A stretch of DNA of 64,000 nt from Beverwykella pulmonaria. Lineage: Eukaryota; Ascomycota; Dothideomycetes; Pleosporales; Melanommataceae. Shown here piece after piece: positions 11,565-21,730 of this stretch (positions within the stretch are counted from its first letter, which is position 1; each line of letters opens with the position of its first letter). The DNA is taken from the NCBI GenBank assembly GCA_001599595.1, contig BCHH01000003.1, forward strand, positions 3,391,151-3,455,150. Reading direction: 5' to 3'. Below the pieces are notes generated by a model. The model saw nothing but the letters and a program-made list of their open reading frames with translations. It was not told where the DNA came from and did not search any database. The translations under genes and the position numbers were made by a program.

Positions 11565-13262
11565 CTACCCCAAAAACCGTGCAACAAACTCTGCAACGTC
11601 CGCTGGTCTCTCCACCATGGGTAAGTGCCCAGCGCCTTCCACACTCTTCAACTCGACGCCCTCACCAAGACTATCGGCCATATCCTTCATCGTCTTCGGT
11701 AGAACCCCATCACCAGCGCCCACCAAAAACGCGCCATGCCCTTTAAAGGACTTCATCTGGGGCCTAAAATCGTACTTGTACAGAGCATTCACCGACGCCC
11801 GAAAACCGGCAAGGCTGTTCGAGGCAACCATCTGTTTCACTTCCTCAATCTGTTTCGCAAGCACAGGATCTTGGTAGGACTCTTTCACAAACCACCGCCT
11901 TACGGTAATTTCTGCCAGATCTTGGCCTACGATCGGTATACCGGAGGCAGACACAGCAGCTTCCTTCTCGCACATTTCAATGCGCTCGCCCCACGCTTTG
12001 GGATTACCAGGTGGAGCTACAGAATTCGTGTCACAGGCCACGAAGGCGGATATCCGCTCGGGATAGCTCAAGGCTGCATTCAATGCCGTTGCGCCGCCGA
12101 GACTAACTCCTACAACTGCGGCCGTTTTTACGCGCAAGGCGTCGAGGATCGTGATGACATCCTTGCTGAGCGTGTCTACCGTGATTGGGGACGTCGAGTC
12201 CTTGGGCAGCTCCGACCGACCCCGAGTATTGAAAGCTAGGACTCGGTACTCAGGGCTAATGGTGAGGAAGTAGGCGGTGAAGATGGACCAAATTTCATGG
12301 GTGGTGAGGATACTGTTTACAAGGACTAGTAGCGGGGCGTTTGGGTCTGCAGAGCCAGAGAGACGATATGGGAGAATAACGCCGTCGGGCGTTGTTATGA
12401 ACGAGGTGATTATCGGGTAGCTGATGGCAGTGGTGCCGTTGGCTCTGGCGATGTGAGAAGGGAACGTCTTCGTGAGTCCGTCTGTGGATTCTGCGGGGGC
12501 TGTGTCGGGGGAGGTGAGGGATGAGAGATCACGTGGCGCAGGCCCAAATGTGTAGTACAAGTCATACACCCTCCTCCTCTTACTCTCGACCACGTCGGTC
12601 ATGATCTCCCGCGTCCATGCCGTCGTCGTAGCAGCCTGGAATTCGGGCCCATCCAGTCCATTCTCGGGCGCATACTCATGCAGGGCAAGAAACTCTTTCG
12701 CCTTCCCGTCCTGAAGATCCAGGTAACTCGTGACAAAGCGCCTCGTGCGGCGCCAACCGGGCACTTTCTGGAGGAGTGGGATGTGCTCGGTGTTGTACCA
12801 GCGGGATAGTTCTGCTTCGTCGGCGCCAGGCTTCAGGGTAACGAACACGGCGACCATGACGTTGGCCTGCCCTTCAGCGGACACATGTTCCAAGACGGAG
12901 AAGTCGACACTTTTCACTTCGTTGATGAAATCGTAGAAACGCCGGTCGACGTGGATCTGCTTCATCGTGTCTCTCTCCCTCTGGCTCTGCTTCGGCGGCA
13001 GCCTCAAACTGGTATATACGTCCTTGGTCAGCCAGTCCATATCCTCGATGTCGTAAATGGCCATCCATTGCGGCTTCTCCTGCGACCCAGCAAGCTGGTC
13101 ATTGTCGAGGTCAGAGGCGCGGTACCGGAAGCCGTTGTTGCAAAAGGAGAGACGTAGGCGCCCGGGGCCGTGCTCGTTGTTGTACCAGTCGTGGAATTGG
13201 GAGACTGGGAGGGTGGGCTTGGGTTGCATGGTCACGTAGAGAATTCCCGGGGTAGGGGCCAT
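11565..13262 (-). CDS. EthD-like / alpha-beta hydrolase fusion, 3-oxoadipate enol-lactonase-like
   Basis: Single exon, 565 residues, ATG at 13262. Residues 1-110 and about 135-245 are two EthD-type dimeric alpha-beta barrel modules, each with the signature Trp-Tyr-Asn and Glu-His (WYNNEHGPGRL; WYNTEHIPLLQKVPGWRRTR). From about 285 to the end is an alpha/beta hydrolase: strand and loop DPNAPLLVLVNS, nucleophile elbow GVSLGG with the catalytic Ser near 387, acid loop LVGAGDGVLP, and catalytic His in GAGHLPMVERP near 544. The hydrolase half most resembles PcaD-type 3-oxoadipate enol-lactonases, which open the enol-lactone to 3-oxoadipate. Its place beside a muconate cyclase and an intradiol dioxygenase supports that assignment. 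The double-EthD extension is unusual and may handle a bulky or unstable lactone. It is divergent from the small membrane protein gene. Confidence 0.85.
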   Translation of the reverse strand: MAPTPGILYVTMQPKPTLPVSQFHDWYNNEHGPGRLRLSFCNNGFRYRASDLDNDQLAGSQEKPQWMAIYDIEDMDWLTKDVYTSLRLPPKQSQRERDTMKQIHVDRRFYDFINEVKSVDFSVLEHVSAEGQANVMVAVFVTLKPGADEAELSRWYNTEHIPLLQKVPGWRRTRRFVTSYLDLQDGKAKEFLALHEYAPENGLDGPEFQAATTTAWTREIMTDVVESKRRRVYDLYYTFGPAPRDLSSLTSPDTAPAESTDGLTKTFPSHIARANGTTAISYPIITSFITTPDGVILPYRLSGSADPNAPLLVLVNSILTTHEIWSIFTAYFLTISPEYRVLAFNTRGRSELPKDSTSPITVDTLSKDVITILDALRVKTAAVVGVSLGGATALNAALSYPERISAFVACDTNSVAPPGNPKAWGERIEMCEKEAAVSASGIPIVGQDLAEITVRRWFVKESYQDPVLAKQIEEVKQMVASNSLAGFRASVNALYKYDFRPQMKSFKGHGAFLVGAGDGVLPKTMKDMADSLGEGVELKSVEGAGHLPMVERPADVAEFVARFLG

Positions 13263-13994
13263 GGTGAGGGAGGGCCCGAGCGGGTCTTGGTCTCAGATTC
13301 GAAAACGGAAAAAGAAGTGAAGATATGTTATGGAGACGGAAGTTGAGAATAATTATTCACCACCGTTTTGGGAGACCGCGTTGGGGATAAACTCATCATG
13401 GCCTCCACGCCGATGACATCTGCCGGCAGACAGCCAGACAGCTCCACGGAACGGCGCTGCCCCTCCATGGTTGCGACGTCGGAACGGTCGAGCTGCCGTC
13501 CAGAAAGCCTCCCCGAACTATCTCCATCCCGGCCCATCCCAACCACAACAACACCTCGTCCGGCCTGCACCCACTATGTTCAATGGCAGAACGTCTGTTT
13601 AGCGCTCGGGGAGTAGTGGAGATGGGCGGTTCACCCTGCCACGTGCCTGCGACTCATCTCTAACATTGTGCTAGCCCCGTGGTCTGATTTTCGGGCCCGC
13701 TGGCCAATCAGCACCACGCATTTTTGGCAGTTTTGTCTCAACCCTTCTCAGAACCAAACTCACGCCACACGATTGCGACGACCCTTCAAGTACTATTCTC
13801 TCCCCTGGTGGAAGTCTTTCTCGCCTCTTCGCTTCCCTTCATGCAGAGCCGGCTCTCAGTTTTTTCGCTTCTGTTCTCGTAGCCCAGTCATTCTTTACGG
13901 CTCTTTATTGCTATTCTACTTTTCTTGTACTACTTCATCATCAATCAATTCATTCCATAATCAGTCTCAGTAAACCAAGTCCAACGCCGCCGCA
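13263..13994. promoter_or_regulatory. Divergent promoter region
   Basis: A 732-bp spacer between the minus-strand hydrolase and the plus-strand membrane protein gene. It holds pyrimidine-rich tracts close to the plus-strand start but no gene. It presumably carries the control elements of both. No specific operator was recognised. Confidence 0.5.
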
Positions 13995-14737
13995 ATGCCG
14001 GAAGCAGCCAGCAATGTCTGGACGACCGCCTTCATAGCCGTCTCCTGCCTCGTCTTGGGCATCCCCTTTGGCGGTCTCGCCATCAATCTCGAAAACACCC
14101 CCTTCGTCACGCCCAACCTCGTGGATCCCTCCAGCCTGATCCAAGGCTCTCACATCGCGCTCCTCGCCGCCGCCTTCATCACCATTGCTTCCTGCATCAT
14201 CATCATGCTTGGGTCCGTTGCGATGCGTCACATGACGCCTGGCAACGTCGTGGTTGCTTTCATCACTTTCGGAACTGCGTGCGCCAATCTTGCGGCACAG
14301 TTCATACTGCTAAGTGTCATTTACGTCTTGGTTTTTACGCATCGGGAGTCCAAGTCTAGGGCCGAGGTCAGCTTCGCCAACGGCCAGTACGACACCAAGG
14401 GGCGCCAGTTCACTCACGAGGTGTGGTCGTGCATGATGGGGAATCTGTACCTGGCGCAGGAGCCATGGTCGACGAATGCTTGCTCGGAATACGTAAGTCA
14501 TCTTTGGTTGTCCCTTTTTTCTTTTATTTTCTTTTTCTTTTTTTTTTTTGGAAGAACACTGTGATGAAGGCAGGCGCAGCCTACTGACTTTTACATGATA
14601 TATAGCACTACGCAAGGTATCTGGTAATCATCATGGCTGCCAACGGAATCCTTCTCTTGATCACCGCGTACTGGCCTGTCCGTAGCACCCTGTTTGGGAG
14701 CAACAGGGGTCGCGAAATGGTGAAGGGCAAGGCTTGA
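13995..14737 (+). CDS. Four-span small membrane protein, unknown function
   Basis: Two exons, 13995-14492 and 14606-14737, joined by a 113-nt intron (GTAAGT to TATAG), giving 209 residues. Four hydrophobic segments are visible: residues about 11-31 (FIAVSCLVLGIPFGGLAI), 53-76, 84-112 and a final one in exon 2 (YLVIIMAANGILLLITAYW). A cysteine-containing loop lies between spans 3 and 4. It ends in a basic tail. The layout recalls SUR7/PalI or Marvel-like fungal four-span proteins, but I see no diagnostic motif. It lies inside the ring-cleavage cluster, so a link to uptake is possible, yet nothing in the sequence shows transport activity. Confidence 0.8.
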
Positions 14738-14971
14738 TAGGGGAAGCAGGAGAGTTGGGGGAGGTTGGTGTGGAGCGGGACTCCATGGATCGAACTGGGG
14801 GGACGGGGACGAAGAGCAGGAGGGGCGATGGCGAAGCAGTGGGAGCGATACTTTCGTGTACATTATACCACCTAGAAAGAACACCAACATGGCGCAGTTG
14901 GTGTTGGCAAGAATATACATCTAGAGAGAGTTCCTATACGACCCACCTCAGGTACTGGCCATATCAACACA

Positions 14972-16254
14972 CTAATCATACCAGATGGCATTCATCCCGA
15001 ACCCTTTCTCGCCGACCTCCAACCTTGCCACCCTGGCTAGGAACTCTTTATGCCATCTATAAATCTCTATGCCGCCCTTTTCATCGTCGGTAAGCGCGAG
15101 CCACTCGTCGGTCCACGGACAGGGAGAGACAGCATTCGAGTGCCCGCCGCTGGTGGGCGTAGGGTTGAGACAGATCTGGCGCTCGATAGCCCCGCTATCG
15201 CGGATCCTGAAGGCGGCGATATAGCCAGTGAGGGATGTGGAGTTGGAGCGCGATGTCGCGAAGAGGTATTGTGAGGATTGGGTGCGGAAAACGACGTCAG
15301 AGCGGTACATGTGCGGGTTGGGGATATCTGTCCGTCCAAACGCATATCAGCTGCCCATCCCGCTCCTGGGTTGTAATGCACACGAGGACTCACCAGGCGG
15401 TATCAAGGGGAAACACCGCTCCGTATACACAGGCAAATGAGTCTGCTCGTCAATGGTATACTCGCACAACCTGTTCCCGGCCTCCATCAGCGCATACAGG
15501 TACTTCCCACTGGGATGCATCTCCACCCATCTCGGGTGGTCCTTTACGCCCGGCGCTTCTGTGTAGCCCACTGTCTCCAAGGTCCCGTCGCCATTCTTCT
15601 TGTGACACCACAGGCGGTTTGCCCACATGTCGGCCGAGTACAAGTACGTTTCCGAGGGGTCGAAGACCATGCCGTGGATGGCGGACTCGGGGCAGTACTC
15701 GTAGTTCTGGATGTTCTTGTCGAGGGCGCCCGAGGGCGTGACGGAAAAGACGTTGCCATAGCCGGCGTGCTCGTAGAAGGGATTCGCGTACACGCAGTAG
15801 GGCGGCTGCTTGGCGGCGAGGAGGAAGATGGCGCGTGTGCGGGTGTCTGCGTCGTTGGCTCTGGCTGCAGCGTGTCAGTGGTTGCGAGAATGAACCGCCC
15901 AGTGCACACAATGGACGCACCATGTCCCCCTATGGGATGGCTGCTCTCATGCACAATCTCGCTCGGGCTCTTGACAGCATGGCTGCTCCATTTCTTCATC
16001 GAGGCGCCGTAGATGTTGTTCCGTGTGTGCTACCACGCTCCAGTCAGCCATTGCGCGTGCAATTGGGGGTCCTAGGTGGTCCCAGACGGCCGAAGAGGGT
16101 GCACTCCTACATCAAACGCCATCCAGCTAATGGGCTCCTCTTCAGGAATGTCCGTCTTCTTGACAAGCCGCAGGCTCAGCTCCTCGTCGTCGAACTCGAC
16201 AGTGATGATGACGCCCGGCGGCGTCCACGTGCCAATCATGAGGTGGTGCTTCAT
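14972..16254 (-). CDS. Carboxy-cis,cis-muconate cyclase (CMLE), beta-propeller
   Basis: Four exons on the minus strand: 16111-16254, 15921-16029, 15394-15864, 14972-15327, giving 359 residues. The start MKHHLMIGTWTPPG and the end FGMNAIWYD match the fungal 3-carboxy-cis,cis-muconate lactonizing enzyme closely, as do NIYGASMKKW, SHPIGGH, QPPYCVYANPF, HPRWVEMHPSGKYLYAL and SGGHSNAVSPCPW. The family is a seven-bladed propeller that cyclises 3-carboxymuconate to its lactone in the protocatechuate branch of the 3-oxoadipate pathway; it is unrelated to bacterial cycloisomerases. All junctions are GT-AG introns of 56-81 nt that keep frame. It is divergent from the intradiol dioxygenase, so co-regulation is likely. 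Confidence 0.93.
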
Positions 16255-16837
16255 CTCGACGGGTTCGCCCTTCTGGACCTCGCACAGAAACAGAGGGCAA
16301 GATCAAAGGCAGAGCGCAACGCGACACTCGCCCGAACGCCCATGGCGCCATGTATGAATAATGTTTCCCCCCGACTCCCTCACCCCGCGGCGCGCCTGCC
16401 CTCTCCACGCTCCGGAGCCCTGCAGCGCGGGGCAGCGTGCGGAAGAAGGCCGGGTAAGGTCTCTGCCGGCATGGCCATGCTCTGATTGGGCGAGCGTTCG
16501 TCGAGACTGCGGGGCAGCGCTCGACAGCTTCGGCACTCCAGGCGAGACACTCGACGTGGACGAAGAGCCGATGGACGGTGCCGTCTGGAAGTGTGTGCTG
16601 ATGCACAAGAGAATGGCGGGCGGCTGCCACGGATGGGCGAGAGCTAAGCAGAGCAGCAATTGAATATTTAATAGGGACGAGGGTCCTGTGTTTCGAGTTG
16701 CATCGCATCTTCAGAGTTCCTTCCATCTTCACTTCGAGCATCGAGCATCGCGCATTAACCGACTACTACTCTCCATCATTGTCCATAGCCATTTCACTTC
16801 TTCTCACCTATTTCAGAACCAACCAACTACCTTCACC
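16255..16837. promoter_or_regulatory. Bidirectional promoter, cyclase / dioxygenase
   Basis: A 583-bp spacer between two divergent pathway genes. An AT-rich TATA-like patch (tatttaatag, about 16663-16672) sits 165 bp before the dioxygenase ATG, followed by pyrimidine-rich leader sequence. No coding frame here has family features. Confidence 0.55.
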
Positions 16838-17925
16838 ATGTCTGGCTCCGCCCCCCACCGCTTCGACCCCAACTTCACCGACAGTGTCATCAACGCCATG
16901 GGCCCCAAGACGGACCCGCGCCTGCGCGAAGTCATGACCTCGCTGATCCGCCATCTGCACGACTTCACCCGCGAGGTTGAACTGACCGTGGACGAGTGGA
17001 TGGCGGGCGTCAAGTTCATCAACCTGATCGGACAGACTTCGACGCCAACGAGAAACGAGGCGCATCGCATGTCTGATATTTTGGGTCTAGAATCGTCAGT
17101 TGACCTCCCCCCGAGCCAAACCAAACCAAACCAAACCACGTGCATGAGATTGGATCGAATGAAGAAACAGTGCTAACCCAGTCCCGTCCAGATTGGTCGA
17201 CGAAATCGCCCACAAGCACATCAACGAGTCCGGCGAAGAGCCCACCTCGTCCTCCATCCTCGGCCCCTTCTGGTCGCCCAATGCCCCCTTCCGCGAGAAC
17301 GGCGGCACCATCATCCAAAACCCCGCGCCCAACGGCCAGCCCACGCTCATGCACGGCACCATCACCGACCTCGACACCAAGAAGCCCATCCCCGGCGCCG
17401 TCATCGACATCTGGCAGGCGAGCGCCAACGGCAAGTACGACTTCCAGGACCCGGAGAACCAGACCCCCAACAACCTGCGCGGAAAGTTCAAGTGCAACGA
17501 CCAGGGCCAGTACTGGTTCTACTGCTACAAGCCGACTGCGTATTCGCTGCCTACCGATGGTATGTCCTTTTCTTGAACCCCACCTCCATCCTCCTCATCC
17601 TCCTCATCAATCGATTTCTGACCCGTTTCGAATAGGCGCCGCAGGAGCACTCTTCAGTGCCCTTGACCGCCACCCCATGCGCCCCGCTCACATCCATCTC
17701 ATGATGACCGCCGAAGGCTACAAGACCGTGACCACTCAGATTTACCCACGCGACGACCCATACGTGACCAATGACACCGTCTTCGCGGTCAAGGACGACC
17801 TGCTGATCGACTTCACACCACGTGAGAACGACCCCAAGGCCAAGTTGGACTTGGAGTACAACGTACGGTTGGCTCCCAAGGCAGATAAGACAAGCGCACC
17901 ATTGGAAGGCGTTGCGAGATTGTAG
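16838..17925 (+). CDS. Intradiol ring-cleavage dioxygenase, hydroxyquinol/catechol 1,2-dioxygenase type
   Basis: Three exons, 16838-17094, 17192-17559 and 17636-17925, giving 304 residues. Residues 1-100 are the alpha-helical Dioxygenase_N linker domain ([20 protein letters not shown]), found in catechol and hydroxyquinol but not in protocatechuate dioxygenases. The catalytic domain follows: [39 protein letters not shown], then the four iron ligands, Tyr and Tyr in [16 protein letters not shown] and His and His in RPAHIHLMM. The QASANG/QDPE region resembles hydroxyquinol 1,2-dioxygenases, which make maleylacetate; catechol is the alternative. Non-haem Fe(III), cytosolic. Intron 1 holds a short ACCAA-type tandem repeat (about 17117-17138). 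The CMLE neighbour would point to carboxylated substrates, so the true substrate needs assay. Confidence 0.92.
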
Positions 17926-18231
17926 ATACCACAAAGTGAAAGGGGACAGAGAAAGTGGTGGATTATACCTTTTGCGTTCTTGGAGGGAGCCGGGTGTAGA
18001 GCTTGTAGCAAGATGCGCAAAAGTGGAGTTAGATGGATCTGAGATGCCTCCGCTTTAGATGTAAATATTCAGTTCAATTAATGAATTACGCTTTGCACGT
18101 TTGTTTCGGCGAGAAAGTGACCGAGGTGGATAAACACTTGGAAATAGCCCGCCGAATCTCGGACTGGAGACGGAACCGTTCCAATGGGTTTAGTCTGGCA
18201 TCTGTAGTTCAACATCAGTACATAAACGCAC

Positions 18232-18924
18232 ATGGTCCCTCGAATTGCGATCCGCCAGGTCCTGCACCTTTATCGCAACTCCAAGCCTTCACCCTACCTC
18301 CTCTACCGCCCGCCACAACGACTCGACATGCGCGTCTCCTACGCTCCGAAGGAGGCTCCCACCCCCGAATCCGCGCCCGTCTATGAACGCATAGCGGCCC
18401 GTCGCGCGCCCCGTCCTCTCATCCCCCTCGATCTCGCGCTCCTTCACAACCCCGCTGTCGCAGATGGCTGGAACAGCTTCATCGGTGCGATCCGCACGCA
18501 AACCACGCTCAATCCTGGGGTTCGAGAGCTTTCCATCTCGCGCATTGCGGTGCTGAACCACGCCGTTCACGAGTGGAACTCGCACGCCCCATTGGCCCTC
18601 AAGGCCGGAATATCGCGTCAAGGGATGGAGACGGTGTTCAACGGGGAGGCAATACAGAAGGGAGATGCATTGAAGGAGACGGAGGAGGGTGGGCTGGGCA
18701 AGATGGAGTGGGCGGTAGTAGCATACACGGATCAGATGACGAGGAATGTCGAGGTAGAGGATAGGGTGGCAGAGCGGTTGAAGGAATTTCTGAACGATAG
18801 GGAGATCGTGGAGTTGACGGCGACCATTGCAGCGTACAATTGTGTGAGCAGGTTCTTGGTCGCGTTGGATGTCGGGGAGAGCAATGCGAAGGAGATGACG
18901 AAGGTGAAGGACATGGCGGTTTAA
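18232..18924 (+). CDS. Carboxymuconolactone decarboxylase-like (AhpD-fold) protein
   Basis: Single exon, 230 residues from the ATG at 18232. An internal ATG at 18328 (MRVSYAPKEAP) would give a more typical 198-residue start. The alpha-helical CMD core is visible: LALLHNPAVADGWNSF, RELSISRIAVLNHAVHEWNSH, then a C-terminal helix ELTATIAAYNCVSRFLVALD. In the AhpD peroxidase subgroup a Cys-x-x-Cys sits at the VHEWNSH position; here both cysteines are absent, so thiol peroxidase chemistry is not expected. Family knowledge: CMD proteins decarboxylate 4-carboxymuconolactone in bacteria, but many fungal members are of unknown activity. The location at the end of the ring-cleavage cluster suggests a role on a lactone intermediate (inference). 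Confidence 0.85.
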   Translation: MVPRIAIRQVLHLYRNSKPSPYLLYRPPQRLDMRVSYAPKEAPTPESAPVYERIAARRAPRPLIPLDLALLHNPAVADGWNSFIGAIRTQTTLNPGVRELSISRIAVLNHAVHEWNSHAPLALKAGISRQGMETVFNGEAIQKGDALKETEEGGLGKMEWAVVAYTDQMTRNVEVEDRVAERLKEFLNDREIVELTATIAAYNCVSRFLVALDVGESNAKEMTKVKDMAV

Positions 18925-19681
18925 ATTGTAGCTTGGCAAGAGCCGTGCCGCACGTCTTCGCTTACCGTAGGACACATGGCTGATCCTAACCAGGAGATAA
19001 AAGGATACGTTGATTTGGCACCGTAGGCTATGCCTTTGAAATAACTGCCACCTGTATCCCATGAGAAGTGCCATGTGGCGGTACATGGAAAATGAGGTAG
19101 GCTTTGCTACCAATATTAAAGCTGTGTCTCCCTCAACTTACGAAAACTTGTTGTATTTATTTACGCTTTCGTCAACATGGAAATATGATACTGGAAGATA
19201 CGTTCGTCGTAGAGATCAAGAAAAAGTCCCTCTGGTAAAATGTAGAGTTCTATAGGAGCCAGGGAAACATACGCAGTATCATAGGGCACAATGGCGAAAA
19301 GCCTATTGACGAGTGAAGCAGCTGGAGGCTGCACAGTATGGGCTAGGGATTGTAAAGGGAAAACTAAAAACATATGAAAGGTTAGTTGTTCTTGGGGAGC
19401 TTAGCGGACACGAAGCGATCATCTCCCTCAGTTCAAGGTAGTTCGTTACAAACCAGCCCCAGCCACCATCAATGCTTGCCATGTTGTGCAATGCTTTTGC
19501 TCATCTTCTAGTGAATATCAGATCTCAGCTCGGTGTGACTCCGTATACCACCTCTGTTCCTCCTCTTCCAGAGGTCTTTACAAGCTTTCCTGAAAGGTTC
19601 AGATCGAACACGCGAAGCCATCGACATCGAATAGTATCTTCAGATGCGGCAGTCAATGGCTCGCAGAAATTTGATTGGCAA
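18925..19681. other. Intergenic, nothing recognised
   Basis: Convergent spacer between two genes. AT-rich patches and only short random frames. Confidence 0.5.
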
Positions 19682-20665
19682 TTACGTCCTACCAAATGCA
19701 TCAGCCTTCTCTCTTTCCCTCCCAAACTTCAGATATCCGAGCTGCAGTTCCAGTCCCACACTCTCGCCTACAACCCACTGCAAGCCCTCACTAGATCCGC
19801 CAAGTGCCCTCAACTCCTCATTGATGTTCTGCACCATCTTCAAAAACTCTTCGCGGCCTTCTTTGCGGTCAAAGAAAGCATTACCAACAAATCTTCCGAG
19901 GGTTACATGCGCAGAAGGCGCTGTGTAACACATGTCAATGCTGACACCGCTTTCGAGGGCGAGGGCATGCATGTCACTTCTCAGGTGGTGGTATGTATAT
20001 GGAGGGTCTTCCAATGGCAGGAAGTTCAGCGCGATGCCCATCTTATCGAAGTTGAGCTGGGGGAGGCCAAGTTTGGGCTTGGTTTCCAGTGTTGAGATCA
20101 GATCTAGGATTGTTTGAATTCGTGAAGTTCCAACTTCAGTGGCCACCGACCGTAGCCGCGCCACAGAGTGTCGATGGGAGAGCTCAATGACGGAGAGATG
20201 GAGGTCGTGCGTAGGAATGAGATGGAGATCTGCTCCGACAAGTAGGGCTATTCGTTCTTGGAGATATTGGATAAGAGTAATGACGAGTGGAGGAGGCCGA
20301 GTCCATATCACGAGACAGTTGATTTCCTGTGTATCCAGGTCGTCCGATACAGATGCGCCATTGGTGGAGGATCTTGATTTCTCTTGTCGCCCCAGGTGTT
20401 TGGTGAGAGCTTGATCAGGGGTTACTGGATTGGTGTCGTTTTTCGTGAATGCCTTGATTTGGCCGGCAATGTATTGATTGCGGTGACTTTGATATGCCTC
20501 CTGAACAATCTTCTACGAAAGGTAAGCTACGATACATGAAGTAACTAACCATCACTATCCACCTACTGAGTTTCCCGCACAATTGGAGTGGTCAAGCAGT
20601 TCTTTGTACCAATTCCGTCGTGAAGGTGGGCCGGCAGCAAGTGCAGGAAAGGTGAAGACTGCCAT
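19682..20665 (-). CDS. 2H phosphoesterase-superfamily protein
   Basis: Two exons, 20567-20665 and 19682-20512, joined by a 54-nt intron (GTAGGT to CGTAG), giving 309 residues from MAVFTFPALAAGPP. The first exon ends NWYKELLDHSNCAGNS and continues in frame into KIVQEAYQSHRNQY, as in related fungal proteins. Two His-x-Ser/Thr motifs, the mark of 2H phosphoesterases, are present: DLHLSVIEL near residue 145 and SAHVTLGRF near 242, with a hydrophobic core between them. Members act on RNA 2',5' or cyclic phosphate ends or cyclic nucleotides. The substrate of this fungal branch is unknown. Confidence 0.8.
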
Positions 20666-21331
20666 AGCGGAGCTAGCAGTGTAGCCTTTAATTTCTGTAA
20701 GCAGAAGTGTGGAGGAAAGAGTATAAAGATGTGTATTTTGTGTGATGTATGTACAGCTGATGTGACAGTATGGTGTCCCCCCCTCAGTTTCGAACGCGTT
20801 TGATGTGATCGGAAACTATCCCCTGCCTTTCTCAGACAGGGCTGCAAAATGTGTGGGTTTTTCCTGCTGTAAGGGCGGATTACTGCGTATGTGCAGGCCT
20901 GTCAACCACTGTTGGTGCAGTTCCAGACTAGTCTATCAGATTTGATGCTTCGTGTGTTCTGTATGGAGGTTGATGATTTATTTGTGTACAGAAATTGAAT
21001 ACAAAACAGTTATAATGGGAAATCCTTAAAATAAAGAAGTAATACCCTGTGAAAGACACTTCTGTTTCCCGGCAGGCCCCTCGGAGGCTATCGGGCCGTG
21101 TGTCTACGAGTCACGCGACGCATAATATATATATAGTTTCTCCGAACCCTTTGAGTATCTTCAAGGATTCGTCTCGACTTTGATGAATCAAGCCTGTTTA
21201 ACCTTCGTTCTATTCTCTGCCAGTACTGCTCTCACAACAAGGGAGGCCCAGTGGTAGGATGTGGTGAAGAGAATCTTGAAACCCATACCCTGATAGAAGA
21301 TTAATGCGACCCCATATCGGCGTCACCGAAA
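20666..21331. other. Intergenic, AT-rich
   Basis: Promoter side of the 2H gene and 3' flank of the disrupted CorA-like gene. Contains a short TA-rich stretch near 21124-21135. No gene seen. Confidence 0.5.
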
Positions 21332-21598
21332 CTAAACTAGGTCAGCGAGGTTTCGTCGCTTCTTGCCAGAATCCTTCCCCCACTCGACATCCATTTGATC
21401 AACCTCAACTTCGAGCTCTTCACTAGCAATCTTTCGCATTATCTTTAATTTAGTTCTTTTCCTCCACATGAACCAGATAAGAAAAGTGAGACCGGTGAGC
21501 GGGATCGTGGCGACCAAGAATATCCACCACTGGCGCGAAGCGCTGAACGGAGTCTGGGAATTTTCTGCATGGCCCGCCTGCGCCGGTGAAAAGAGATT

Positions 21599-21730
21599 TG
21601 TAAGGGTTTTCTGATGGGGACAATGATCAAGTGGAGACTGTGTTGTTCTGGGTCAGATCAAGTCAGAGCAGCTTATATGCTGTCGGACCAAGATCAACTA
21701 GCTACATCTGGACTAGCTTAAACCGTTACA
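21599..21730 (-). repeat. 3' LTR of the copia element
   Basis: 132 bp, starting tgtaagggttttctg and ending aaccgttaca; no difference from the other LTR when compared base by base. The adjacent internal strand shows a purine run (minus-strand GAGGGGGTG, about 21731-21739) suitable as a polypurine tract. Confidence 0.95.
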
